A stretch of DNA of 64,000 nucleotides from Prevotella sp. (GTDB lineage Bacteria; Bacteroidota; Bacteroidia; Bacteroidales; Bacteroidaceae): NCBI GenBank assembly GCA_017428055.1, contig JAFRRN010000078.1, positions 1 to 64,000 of the forward strand. The letters are read 5' to 3'. The first letter of the stretch is position 1, and every line of letters begins with the position of its first letter. Made by a program: the position numbers and the translations under genes. Shown here in pieces: positions 1 through 7,315 of this stretch. Under the pieces are notes generated by a model, which saw nothing but the letters and a program-made list of their open reading frames with translations, had not been told where the DNA came from and ran no database searches.

Positions 1-30
1 CGATTCTTCTTTTTGCGTACAAACATGCTG

Positions 31-38
31 CAAAGGTA
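31..38 (-). promoter_or_regulatory. Bacteroidota-type -7 promoter element
   Basis: TACCTTTG on the minus strand, with TTTG at 61-64 (spacer 22). It would drive a leftward gene lying outside the window. Seen directly; the promoter role follows from the known TAnnTTTG consensus of Bacteroidota. Confidence 0.55.
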
Positions 39-193
39 CACAAAAAATGCTTGCGTCACCCAAATCACCCTAAAATCTAATCATAACTGTCTGATTATCA
101 ATTACCTATTTTTTTAATATGAAAAATCGACGAAGTCAGGAGGGTCATGTGGTGGAATAATCCTTATTTTCGGAAAATAAAACTTGAAACTAC

Positions 194-236
194 TGAGGCC
201 TTCGTGTGAACTCTGCGAGTTCACACGAAGGCCTCA
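194..236. repeat. Perfect 20-bp inverted repeat (hairpin)
   Basis: Arms 194-213 and 217-236 are exact reverse complements separated by the 3-nt loop TGC. The stem is long and uninterrupted but has no run of T on either side, so it is not a classical terminator. It lies between the 3' end of the leftward hydrolase gene and the promoter at 31-38. The rest of 1-334 holds no gene I can see. Confidence 0.8.
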
Positions 237-334
237 TTGTACAGGCATATCCAAATGCCACACTAAAATGTTAAATCCGATTCATTCATCATTGATTTGA
301 GTTGATGCGCTTCAATTGAATGGCCGATATAGGC

Positions 335-1462
335 TTATTTCAGATTCTCATTAAAAAAAGTCTCTAACTTATCCCAAGGAATAAGGTTTTTCGGTTCGCC
401 CTTGCCAACGAGTTCCGTATATCCACCATCGTACAGGTCACAATGAGAAGCCCCTGGGATAATAAGCAGTTCTTTGTTCCCGGGATTAGGGTTAGGTTTG
501 CCCACGACATGATAACCCTCGGCCTTGCCCTCCACCATATACTTATAGGCAGCTTCGCCAAAATAACGTGAATGGGCTTTTTCGCCATGCATGACGAGAA
601 CGGCAGAACGAATCTCATTGATGTAGTAGAGGAAACGGGCATTGGTATATGCCTGTGTGCCGATGGCACGCCAGCCGTCGTTAGAGTTGCCGCTGCGTTT
701 GTGGTAGCCACGCTCGGTGATATAATAGTCGTAATAGTACTTTACGAACTGGGGTGCGTCATCTGGCAGCGGATTCACTACACCGCCGGCCATCGCCTGC
801 GGGTCGGACAATCGTTGCTTAGCCATCGCCTCACGAGCGGCATGACGCGACTCCTCCTTATCCTCGCTATCGAAATAGCCATTGCCGCTGACACGAGTCA
901 TGTCATACATCGTCGAAGCTACTGTTGCCTTGATGCGTGGGTCGGCAGCGGCAGCATTGAGCGCAATGCCACCCCAACCACAGATGCCGATAATGCCTAT
1001 CTTCTCCGCATTGACATTTCCCTGCTTCGACAGGAAATCTACCGCTGCCATAAAGTCCTCGGTGTTGATGTCTGGCGATGCCGTACGACGAGGCTCGCCG
1101 CTGCTTTCGCCCGTATACGAAGGGTCGAAAGCCAGTGCCACAAAACCACGTTCTGCCATCCTCATGGCATAAAGACCGCTCGACTGCTCCTTTGTGGCTC
1201 CAAACGGGCCACTGACAGCTATTGCAGCCAGCTTGCCTTGGGCATCCTTGGGCTCATAAAGGTCTGCTGCAAGTGTCAATCCGTACTGTGTCTCAAACGT
1301 CACCTTGCGGTGATTCACTTTGTCGCTCAGGGGAAACACCTTGTCCCACTCCTGCGTTAATTCTAATTTCTTCATATTCTCTCCTGTTTTGGTTTGTTCT
1401 TTTTGATGGCAAGCCGTCATCGGCCCCGCCGCGAGCATTGCCGCAAATAACACTTTTTTCAT
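335..1462 (-). CDS. Alpha/beta hydrolase, dienelactone-hydrolase-like, lipoprotein
   Basis: A 375-aa predicted lipoprotein with an N-terminal signal and a lipobox-like MTAC (Cys18). The alpha/beta-hydrolase core carries the nucleophile elbow GICGWGG with Cys161 where most relatives have Ser, as in dienelactone hydrolases. A likely catalytic His lies near residue 340 in GASHCD. The start overlaps the stop of the upstream cyclophilin-like gene by 4 nt (ATGA), so the two are probably translationally coupled. The natural substrate is unknown. The family call is fairly safe; Cys catalysis is inferred from the motif alone. Confidence 0.85.
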   Translation of the reverse strand: MKKVLFAAMLAAGPMTACHQKEQTKTGENMKKLELTQEWDKVFPLSDKVNHRKVTFETQYGLTLAADLYEPKDAQGKLAAIAVSGPFGATKEQSSGLYAMRMAERGFVALAFDPSYTGESSGEPRRTASPDINTEDFMAAVDFLSKQGNVNAEKIGIIGICGWGGIALNAAAADPRIKATVASTMYDMTRVSGNGYFDSEDKEESRHAAREAMAKQRLSDPQAMAGGVVNPLPDDAPQFVKYYYDYYITERGYHKRSGNSNDGWRAIGTQAYTNARFLYYINEIRSAVLVMHGEKAHSRYFGEAAYKYMVEGKAEGYHVVGKPNPNPGNKELLIIPGASHCDLYDGGYTELVGKGEPKNLIPWDKLETFFNENLK

Positions 1463-2058
1463 CTTATTTGTTTCCTTCCATTCTGAATGACTATTCCCTT
1501 CTGCCCCACCTGTGCCAGTGTGCCACGAAGGCTATATGCTTTTGAAGAACGCCTATCGGTGCTTACTTCTTTGATACCCGTAGGGTTACTAAGCGACAAG
1601 GTGACACCAATGTTGCTTTCACCCGCTTTGAGAAATGTTCTCAGTTCGCTTTCTGACAGGTTGTCAATCTTACCCAAACGCGTGTAGCTCCATGAATTTG
1701 CGCCATAGAAGATACAGATGTTGCTTCCACTGTAAAGAACAACATCTCCCGGCCGGGCGTTCATCTGTTCGTTGCTCGTTGGCAACGAGAAGCCCAAGGC
1801 CCCCCAAATTTCAAAACCTCCGCTCGAAGTGAGCGTTACTGTGACTGGTGCTTGTTGAAGCTTTGCCACAAGTGCTTGCGTGGCACTATTGCCGGCGAGG
1901 CTGACACGCTCCGTCCTTCCATCAATCGTGATATATATTTTCTGAGCCATAGTCTCATAGTTTGGTGTCTGTGCCTGTGCCTCGTCGTTGCTGCACGCCA
2001 TGACGAGCAGCGACATTGCCGTCGCCAAAAGATGATGAATGAATGTCTTCGTCTTCAT
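1459..2058 (-). CDS. Cyclophilin-like fold lipoprotein
   Basis: About 199 aa starting at MKTKTF. A longer reading begins at 2091 but would run into the upstream gene's end, and its extra residues precede the signal peptide. There is a lipoprotein signal with VMACSND. The body (KIYITIDGRTERVSL, a central GDVVLYSGSNICIFYG stretch) resembles the cyclophilin-like domain of many small bacterial proteins. Nothing indicates prolyl isomerase activity. It sits in the middle of a leftward three-gene operon, 8 nt after the RibD_C gene and overlapping the hydrolase. Confidence 0.75.
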   Translation of the reverse strand: MKTKTFIHHLLATAMSLLVMACSNDEAQAQTPNYETMAQKIYITIDGRTERVSLAGNSATQALVAKLQQAPVTVTLTSSGGFEIWGALGFSLPTSNEQMNARPGDVVLYSGSNICIFYGANSWSYTRLGKIDNLSESELRTFLKAGESNIGVTLSLSNPTGIKEVSTDRRSSKAYSLRGTLAQVGQKGIVIQNGRKQIR

Positions 2059-2066
2059 AACCCATG

Positions 2067-2744
2067 TCACTTCACTTGATACCTCATCCATACGATTCCA
2101 TCCTGTTCCTCCACACTTTTAAAGGTAAGTCGTACAGGCTTGCATTCCATCGGTCTGCCATCGAAGGCCGCTGTCATTCCCTTGCGTCCATCAATGCCAT
2201 AGCCGTACATCATGCTCACCTCGTCTATCAGCCCTTGGTCAAGCAGGGAGCCATTGATGTTACCGCCACCTACTACGGCAATGCGCTCCACACCGAAGAC
2301 TGTTCGCAACGTTTCCATTGCCGAGACGAGGTCTATGCCATCCTTTCCTGTGGTAATAAAAGAAATGTGCTTACCTTTCAGGTAGTCAAGATACTCCTGG
2401 CTACACGCTTCCGACAGAATCATCAGTAGTGGACGACCAAAAAGCTCGGTGGTGTTGTCGTCCCACAACAATGTCCCATGGGTGTCAACACCGATAGCAT
2501 AGCCTGTCGCCTCCACTGCCTTATAAAGCTGTTGCCCGGCATCTTCATGGGCGAAGCGCCGTTGGAACTCTCCGCTCTGCGCATAATGCATTGCCAGGGT
2601 GTTCTTTCCCTCCAGCGTCGAAGGGCAATCGAGTTGGGCTAACGCCTCATAATAATGATTGGTGTCATCAATCTGTTCCGTCATTTCGCAGTCAATCCTG
2701 CCATCGAGCGAAGCCATCATGTGGCAAATAACGTATGGTCTCAT
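2067..2744 (-). CDS. RibD C-terminal-like reductase (dihydrofolate reductase fold)
   Basis: About 225 aa starting at MRPYVICHMMASLDGRID, the typical N-terminus of stand-alone RibD_C proteins (NADPH-dependent pyrimidine reductase-like). A nucleotide-binding stretch VVGGGNINGSLLDQGLIDE is visible. There is no deaminase domain, so it is not a full RibD. A start at 2771 is open, but that codon lies inside a promoter -7 element (2769-2776), so the downstream Met is preferred. First gene of the operon with the cyclophilin-like lipoprotein and the hydrolase. The substrate is not evident. Confidence 0.8.
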   Translation of the reverse strand: MRPYVICHMMASLDGRIDCEMTEQIDDTNHYYEALAQLDCPSTLEGKNTLAMHYAQSGEFQRRFAHEDAGQQLYKAVEATGYAIGVDTHGTLLWDDNTTELFGRPLLMILSEACSQEYLDYLKGKHISFITTGKDGIDLVSAMETLRTVFGVERIAVVGGGNINGSLLDQGLIDEVSMMYGYGIDGRKGMTAAFDGRPMECKPVRLTFKSVEEQDGIVWMRYQVK

Positions 2745-2768
2745 TTCCTTCTTGTTTTGAATCCGTTG

Positions 2769-2776
2769 CAAAGGTA
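2769..2776 (-). promoter_or_regulatory. -7 element for the RibD_C operon
   Basis: TACCTTTG on the minus strand, 25 nt before the chosen start at 2744. No good TTTG at the expected -33 distance. Its position argues against the longer ORF start at 2771. Confidence 0.5.
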
Positions 2777-2838
2777 CGACGAAAAACCCGTAACCCGTAT
2801 AGACAGATTGCGGACAAAACTACCAAAAATGAGGAAAG

Positions 2839-3744
2839 TTACCTTTTGCGCTGCCCATCAGAAAATTGCCTTGGGGTCTGACCTGTCGTGTTCTTGAACA
2901 TACGGGTGAAGTGCTGGGGGTATTCAAACCCCAATTCCTCAGCAACCTGCACGATGGTCATGCCGCTAAGTATCAGATTCTTGGCGCGCATGATGACAAA
3001 ACCGCGTATATAATCCTTCGGACTCTCACCAAGGGCATCTCTTATAATGTCACCAAAATAGCCTGGTGAAAGACATAGCTCGCCGGCACAATACTTCACA
3101 CTTGGCAATCCATCCGTCTTTTGCCTGCCACTGACATAATAATCCGTCAGCACCTGTTGGAAACGACTGAGGATGTCGCTGCCTTCAGCGGTCATCTCCT
3201 TGAACTGGCGGACATAGAAGCGGTTACAGTAGTCGAGGATCAACAGAATGTAGTTCTTGACAATGTCGTCATGTCCTGATGATTGACCCTGGGTCCTTAA
3301 CTCCAGGCGTAGGTTATACATGAGCTGAGCCAGGATGTCCCATTCCTCTGGAGTCAAGATGAGTGCTTCGTTTGAATGGTATGAAAAGAAATGATAGCCT
3401 TCGAGCTTCGGCTCTATTGCCGACCCTTGGATATATTCGCTGTCGAACAACAACACCCAGCCATGATACTGCCGACGCGTGCCGTCATCCCGTTTGCCTC
3501 CAACCTGTCCCGGTGAGTATGCCATCAGCGAGCCATCACCTTCATGATAGGTGCCGATGCCATAGGTAAGCCCTTCCGGGAACTCCTGCTGCAAGAATAT
3601 GCCGTAACAGTTGATTCGATTCAACGTGTGGCGTATCTCCCCCATCTCGTCGTAGTGTATTACGGAGACATGGGGATGATAGACGGGCGCACCTATATCA
3701 CGTGCATAGTCATTCGCTTCGTCGATATACAAATCCAACATCAT
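2839..3744 (-). CDS. AraC-family transcriptional regulator
   Basis: About 301 aa. The N-terminal half is a cupin-like sensor region (LQQEFPEGLTYGIG). The C-terminal third is a double helix-turn-helix of AraC type, with LSPGYFGDIIRDALG followed by the signature-like AEELGFEYPQHFTRMFKN and GQTPRQF. Start chosen at the Met pair 3744/3741, because a -7 element (TAACTTTG) lies just upstream at 3753-3760 and a longer start at 3795 would place the promoter inside the gene. It precedes the RibD_C operon on the same strand and may regulate it. The ligand is unknown. Confidence 0.88.
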   Translation of the reverse strand: MMLDLYIDEANDYARDIGAPVYHPHVSVIHYDEMGEIRHTLNRINCYGIFLQQEFPEGLTYGIGTYHEGDGSLMAYSPGQVGGKRDDGTRRQYHGWVLLFDSEYIQGSAIEPKLEGYHFFSYHSNEALILTPEEWDILAQLMYNLRLELRTQGQSSGHDDIVKNYILLILDYCNRFYVRQFKEMTAEGSDILSRFQQVLTDYYVSGRQKTDGLPSVKYCAGELCLSPGYFGDIIRDALGESPKDYIRGFVIMRAKNLILSGMTIVQVAEELGFEYPQHFTRMFKNTTGQTPRQFSDGQRKR

Positions 3745-3752
3745 TTCAAGTG

Positions 3753-3760
3753 CAAAGTTA
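3753..3760 (-). promoter_or_regulatory. -7 element of the AraC gene
   Basis: TAACTTTG ends 8 nt before the start codon at 3744. If used, the mRNA would be leaderless or nearly so. Confidence 0.45.
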
Positions 3761-3860
3761 CAAATTTTCTTCGATATGGAAGTGGGATTAAACAACAGTT
3801 GACAAGGTTTTCACAATGATTCAATTCTTGCCATTTCACAAAGGTATGCTTCAGGCACAG

Positions 3861-3897
3861 TACCACAACGTGGTAGGCAGGCTACCACAACGTGGTA
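3861..3897. repeat. Two tandem copies of a 15-bp palindrome
   Basis: TACCACAACGTGGTA occurs at 3861-3875 and 3883-3897. Each is a perfect palindrome of 6-bp arms around AAC, and the starts are 22 bp apart. A degenerate third half follows at 3905 (TACCAC...GGCAC). They lie between the divergent AraC gene and the carboxylase gene, so they could be operator sites. The 22-bp period is two helical turns. Confidence 0.75.
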
Positions 3898-3923
3898 CGG
3901 GCCGTACCACGCTTTGGCACTGG

Positions 3924-3956
3924 CAGTACCAGATGAAGGCATCGTTTCTGGTACTG
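3924..3956. repeat. Inverted repeat with 10-bp arms
   Basis: CAGTACCAGA (3924-3933) and TCTGGTACTG (3947-3956) are exact reverse complements with a 13-nt loop. The GTACC core resembles that of the upstream palindromes. No T run follows, so a regulatory hairpin or operator is as likely as a terminator. Confidence 0.65.
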
Positions 3957-4052
3957 TCCTTACAAGCCCCCGACACGCACACCCTCGCATGCCGGCAAAT
4001 GGCACGGCAAAACAAAGGAGATGGAAAATTCGTCTGTTTACATTATTTTTCG

Positions 4053-4060
4053 TACCTTTG
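4053..4060 (+). promoter_or_regulatory. -7 element of the carboxylase operon
   Basis: TACCTTTG, 46 nt upstream of the ATG at 4107. The -33 region is only weakly matched (TCTGTTTA). Confidence 0.6.
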
Positions 4061-4106
4061 CGGCGCAATTCTGAAAAAGGCGTTACACATTATTTATTTT
4101 ATATAC

Positions 4107-5672
4107 ATGAGCAAACAGACAGAGAAGATCAAGGAATTGGTCGCCAAACGGGAGCAAGCGCGTCTCGGCGGCGGCGAGAAAGCCATTGAGAAACAGCACC
4201 AACGCGGCAAGTACACCGCCCGCGAGCGCATCGAGATGCTGGTAGACGAAGGCTCGTTTGAGGAATACGACATGTTCAAGTTGCACCGTTGTCACAACTT
4301 CGGCATGGAAAAGAAGCAATATATGGGCGACGGCGTGGTGGTGGGAAGTGCCACCATCGACGGCCGCCTGGTCTACGTGTCCGCCCAAGACTTCACGGTG
4401 AACGGCGGTTCGTTGTCGGAAACGATGAGCCAGAAGATCTGCAAGGTGATGGACATGGCAATGCAAAACGGCGCGCCGATGATTTGCATGAACGACTCCG
4501 GCGGCGCCCGCATACAGGAAGGCATCTGTTCGTTGGCAGGCTATGGCGAGATCTTTGAGCGCAACATCCTCGCCAGCGGCGTGATTCCGCAGATTTCCGC
4601 CATCATGGGACCATGTGCGGGCGGTGCCGTGTATAGCCCGGCATTGACCGACTTCATCCTCATGATGGAGAATACGAGTTATATGTTCCTCACTGGTCCC
4701 GCCGTGGTGAAGACCGTGACGGGCGAGGATGTGGACGCGGAGCATCTCGGTGGTGCCTCCGTCCATGCCACCAAGAGCGGCGTGACACATTTCACCGCCA
4801 AGACTGAGGAGGAGGCGATGGCGATGATCAAGACCCTCCTGAGTTATATCCCACAAAACAACATGGAAGAGGCACCACGCATGGAATGCACCGACCCCAT
4901 CGACCGCAAGGCAGACCTGTTGAACGACCTCTTGCCAGATGACCCCAACAAGGCATACGATATGTATAAGGTCATCACCGCCATCACGGACAATGGCGAG
5001 TTCTTTGAGGTGCAGCCCAAGTTTGCCAAGAACATCATCACGGGCTTCGCACGGTTCAACGGGCAGAGCGTGGGCATCGTCGCCAACCAACCATCGGCAT
5101 ACGCCGGTGTGCTTGACACCAATGCCTCTCGCAAGGGTGCAAGGTTTGTGCGTTTCTGCGACGCCTTCAACATCCCCATCGTGTCGTTGGTGGATGTCCC
5201 CGGATTCCTTCCCGGCACCGGACAGGAGTATAATGCCGTCATCCTGCATGGCGCCCAGTTGCTCTACGCCTACGGCGAGGCTACCGTTCCCAAGATTACG
5301 ATCACTCTCCGTAAGAGCTATGGCGGCAGCCATATCGTGATGGGCTGCAAGCAATTGCGGGCAGACCTCAACTTCGCATGGCCGACGAGCGAGATTGCCG
5401 TAATGGGAGCCAGCGGCGCCGTGGCAGTGTTATGCGCCCGTGAGGCAAAGGCAAAGAAGGAGGCCGGCGAGGATGTCAAGGCTTTCTTGGCAGAAAAGGA
5501 GGAGGAATACAGCGACCTGTTCGCCAATCCCTATCAAGCCGCCCAATATGGATATATCGATGACGTGATAGAACCACGCAACACCCGCTTCCGCATCTGC
5601 CGAGGACTGGCACAGTTGCAATGCAAACGTCAGGGGCTGCCCGCCAAGAAACACGGATGTATGCCGATGTAA
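4107..5672 (+). CDS. Acyl-CoA carboxylase carboxyltransferase / methylmalonyl-CoA decarboxylase alpha subunit
   Basis: 521 aa starting at MSKQTEKIKEL. The open frame runs on upstream, but that part crosses the promoter and palindromes and is not coding-like. Two crotonase-fold halves typical of propionyl-CoA carboxylase beta and methylmalonyl-CoA decarboxylase alpha are visible, with oxyanion-forming Gly pairs in NDSGGARIQEG and GPCAGGAVYSPA and a later DVPGFLPGTGQE. The protein moves CO2 between biotin and an acyl-CoA, probably propionyl/methylmalonyl-CoA in succinate-propionate metabolism. The mini OadG-like protein and biotin carrier follow directly. No biotin carboxylase and no OadB/MmdB membrane subunit is next to it. 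Confidence 0.93.
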   Translation: MSKQTEKIKELVAKREQARLGGGEKAIEKQHQRGKYTARERIEMLVDEGSFEEYDMFKLHRCHNFGMEKKQYMGDGVVVGSATIDGRLVYVSAQDFTVNGGSLSETMSQKICKVMDMAMQNGAPMICMNDSGGARIQEGICSLAGYGEIFERNILASGVIPQISAIMGPCAGGAVYSPALTDFILMMENTSYMFLTGPAVVKTVTGEDVDAEHLGGASVHATKSGVTHFTAKTEEEAMAMIKTLLSYIPQNNMEEAPRMECTDPIDRKADLLNDLLPDDPNKAYDMYKVITAITDNGEFFEVQPKFAKNIITGFARFNGQSVGIVANQPSAYAGVLDTNASRKGARFVRFCDAFNIPIVSLVDVPGFLPGTGQEYNAVILHGAQLLYAYGEATVPKITITLRKSYGGSHIVMGCKQLRADLNFAWPTSEIAVMGASGAVAVLCAREAKAKKEAGEDVKAFLAEKEEEYSDLFANPYQAAQYGYIDDVIEPRNTRFRICRGLAQLQCKRQGLPAKKHGCMPM

Positions 5673-5707
5673 AAGGTGAAAAGGAAAAAAGTGAAAAGTT
5701 GAAAAAG

Positions 5708-5860
5708 ATGACTGATAAGAATATCTATGCGGCAATCGCCTTGGCTTTGCACGAATACCGTGGCAACAATGTCCACGACAAGGAGACAGGAATCATAACC
5801 ATCAAACCGCGCCACACGCTCTGGAACGCCAAGTTCCTCACGATGACGCAGAAACCATAA
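5708..5860 (+). CDS. Short OadG-like C-terminal protein (50 aa)
   Basis: 50 aa starting MTDKNIYAAIALALHEY and ending SLWNAK-like (TLWNAKFLTMTQKP). The pattern of an AAIALAL helix, a VHDKETGIITI strand and a closing LWNAK resembles the soluble tail of decarboxylase gamma subunits (OadG) of Bacteroidota, but the N-terminal membrane helix is absent. It sits between carboxyltransferase and biotin carrier, 5 nt before the latter, and is preceded by a purine-rich stretch. A role holding the two partners together is inferred. The family link is from pattern memory only. Confidence 0.7.
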   Translation: MTDKNIYAAIALALHEYRGNNVHDKETGIITIKPRHTLWNAKFLTMTQKP

Positions 5861-5865
5861 CGAAC

Positions 5866-6291
5866 ATGAAAGAATACAAATATACGATTGAGGGAAAGGA
5901 ATACATCGTTTCCATCGGCGAGATAGAAGACAACGTGGCAAATGTCACCGTCAACGGTGAGGAGTTTAAAGTGGAAATGGAACCCGAAACCGAGCCGGAG
6001 AAGAAGAAAGTGGTGCTGGGCCAGCCCAAGGCAGAGAGCCAAGAAGAACAGGTGACTGCCGCCGCCAACGTCAACACCGCCAATGCCGTGAAAGCCCCGC
6101 TGCCCGGTGTCATCACAGAGATCAAGGTGTCGGTGGGCGACGACGTGAAGGAGGGCGACGTGGTCATCGTGCTTGAAGCCATGAAGATGGCCAACAACCT
6201 TGAGGCAGAGAAGGCTGGCAAGGTGACCGCCATCTGCGTCAAGACTGGCGAGAGCGTGATGGAGGATTCACCCCTTATTGTCATTGAGTGA
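5866..6291 (+). CDS. Biotin carboxyl carrier protein
   Basis: 141 aa. An N-terminal segment and a variable acidic/Ala linker (about residues 40-70) are followed by a biotinyl domain. The biotinylation motif EAMKM, with Lys as attachment site, is clear near residue 108. It carries carboxybiotin to or from the upstream carboxyltransferase. Third gene of the operon. The next gene has its own promoter and is unrelated, so the usual membrane beta subunit is not encoded here. Confidence 0.93.
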   Translation: MKEYKYTIEGKEYIVSIGEIEDNVANVTVNGEEFKVEMEPETEPEKKKVVLGQPKAESQEEQVTAAANVNTANAVKAPLPGVITEIKVSVGDDVKEGDVVIVLEAMKMANNLEAEKAGKVTAICVKTGESVMEDSPLIVIE

Positions 6292-6365
6292 GTTAATTCT
6301 TCATAATAAAAATTTCAATTTGTTGGCAGAAAGCCATAAAATTGGGTTTTATCAATCTTTTTTTG

Positions 6366-6373
6366 TATCTTTG
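6366..6373 (+). promoter_or_regulatory. -7 element of the glycogen synthase gene
   Basis: TATCTTTG with ATTG at 6341-6344 (spacer 21), 63 nt before the ATG at 6437. Confidence 0.6.
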
Positions 6374-6436
6374 CAAAGGAATTGTTGACACCCATCGTGG
6401 GACGGCAATTCCTTGCAAACTATTAACAAAAAGAAA

Positions 6437-7243
6437 ATGGCGAAGAAAGTACTATTCATCAACCAAGAGATTTCACCTTACGTTCCCGAGACCGAGATGT
6501 CTGTCATGGGGAAAAACCTCCCACAGAAGATGCAAGAGAGCGGATATGAGATTCGCACGTTCATGCCGAAATGGGGCAACATCAACGAGCGGAGGGGGCA
6601 ACTGCATGAGGTCATCCGCCTGTCGGGCATGAACCTTATCATTGATGATACCGACCACCCACTCATCATCAAGGTGGCATCGATCCCAGCCACGCGCATC
6701 CAAGTGTACTTCATTGACAACGACGACTATTTCATGAAACGCCAGATGTCGGTAGACGAGGACGGGACGGAATATGCAGACAATGGTGAAAGGGCCATTT
6801 TCTTCGCACGTGGCGTGTTGGAGACGGTGAAGAAATTACGTTGGATTCCCGACATCATCCACTGCCAAGGATGGATGAGCGCCATTATCCCCCTCTATGT
6901 CAAGACGGCATACCACGACGAGCCTTCGTTTGCCAACGCGAAAGTCATCACCTCCCTTTTCCATAACCAGATGAAAGGCAGACTGGGAGAGAAATTTAAA
7001 CAAAGCATAGAGTTTAGGAACGCCAACTCCGAGTTGCTGAAGAAATACATGGACAACTTCACGTTCTACGAACTGGGGAAATTGGCAATCGACTACAGCG
7101 ACGGCGTAGCGGAATCAGGCACAAAGGTAAACGCCAGGTTGCTGAAATATGCCGAGAAGGTAGGCTGCCCTATCCTGTCCTATCCTGGCGAGGACTTTGC
7201 GGAGGCGTACGACAAGTTCTATGAGGAGATCTCCGTGAAATGA
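6437..7243 (+). CDS. Glycogen/starch synthase N-terminal (GT5) domain protein, short form
   Basis: 268 aa starting at MAKKVLFINQEISPYVPET, the first strand and donor loop of GT5 glycogen synthases. Later ADNGERAIFFARGVLE and PDIIHCQGWMSA match the GT5 N-terminal Rossmann domain. Ordinary bacterial GlgA is about 470-500 aa; here the C-terminal GT-B domain is missing and the gene stops cleanly with no trace of the rest downstream. Short forms like this are annotated as glycogen synthase in Bacteroidota. Whether it acts alone or with a partner is not shown. The DUF4270-like lipoprotein follows at 73 nt. Confidence 0.82.
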   Translation: MAKKVLFINQEISPYVPETEMSVMGKNLPQKMQESGYEIRTFMPKWGNINERRGQLHEVIRLSGMNLIIDDTDHPLIIKVASIPATRIQVYFIDNDDYFMKRQMSVDEDGTEYADNGERAIFFARGVLETVKKLRWIPDIIHCQGWMSAIIPLYVKTAYHDEPSFANAKVITSLFHNQMKGRLGEKFKQSIEFRNANSELLKKYMDNFTFYELGKLAIDYSDGVAESGTKVNARLLKYAEKVGCPILSYPGEDFAEAYDKFYEEISVK

Positions 7244-7254
7244 CATTAGTTCGG

Positions 7255-7277
7255 GGTCAAATAAATATCATTTGACC
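7255..7277. repeat. Intergenic hairpin
   Basis: Arms GGTCAAAT (7255-7262) and ATTTGACC (7270-7277) are exact complements with a 7-nt loop. It lies between the glycogen synthase stop and the next ATG. No U tract follows. It may be an mRNA processing or stability element. Confidence 0.45.
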
Positions 7278-7315
7278 TTCAAGTCAATAAAGACTTTCAC
7301 CAACAAGTATTGAAA

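Noticed and set aside
3861-3956. CRISPR array
   Set aside because: Too few units, palindromes without unique spacers and no cas genes.
3816-4106. Upstream extension of the carboxyltransferase frame
   Set aside because: It covers the palindromes and the TACCTTTG promoter element; family proteins start at MSKQ-like sequence.
4083-5354. 423-aa open frame antisense to the carboxyltransferase
   Set aside because: His- and Val-rich translation typical of the complement of a high-GC gene; the plus-strand protein is a clear family member.
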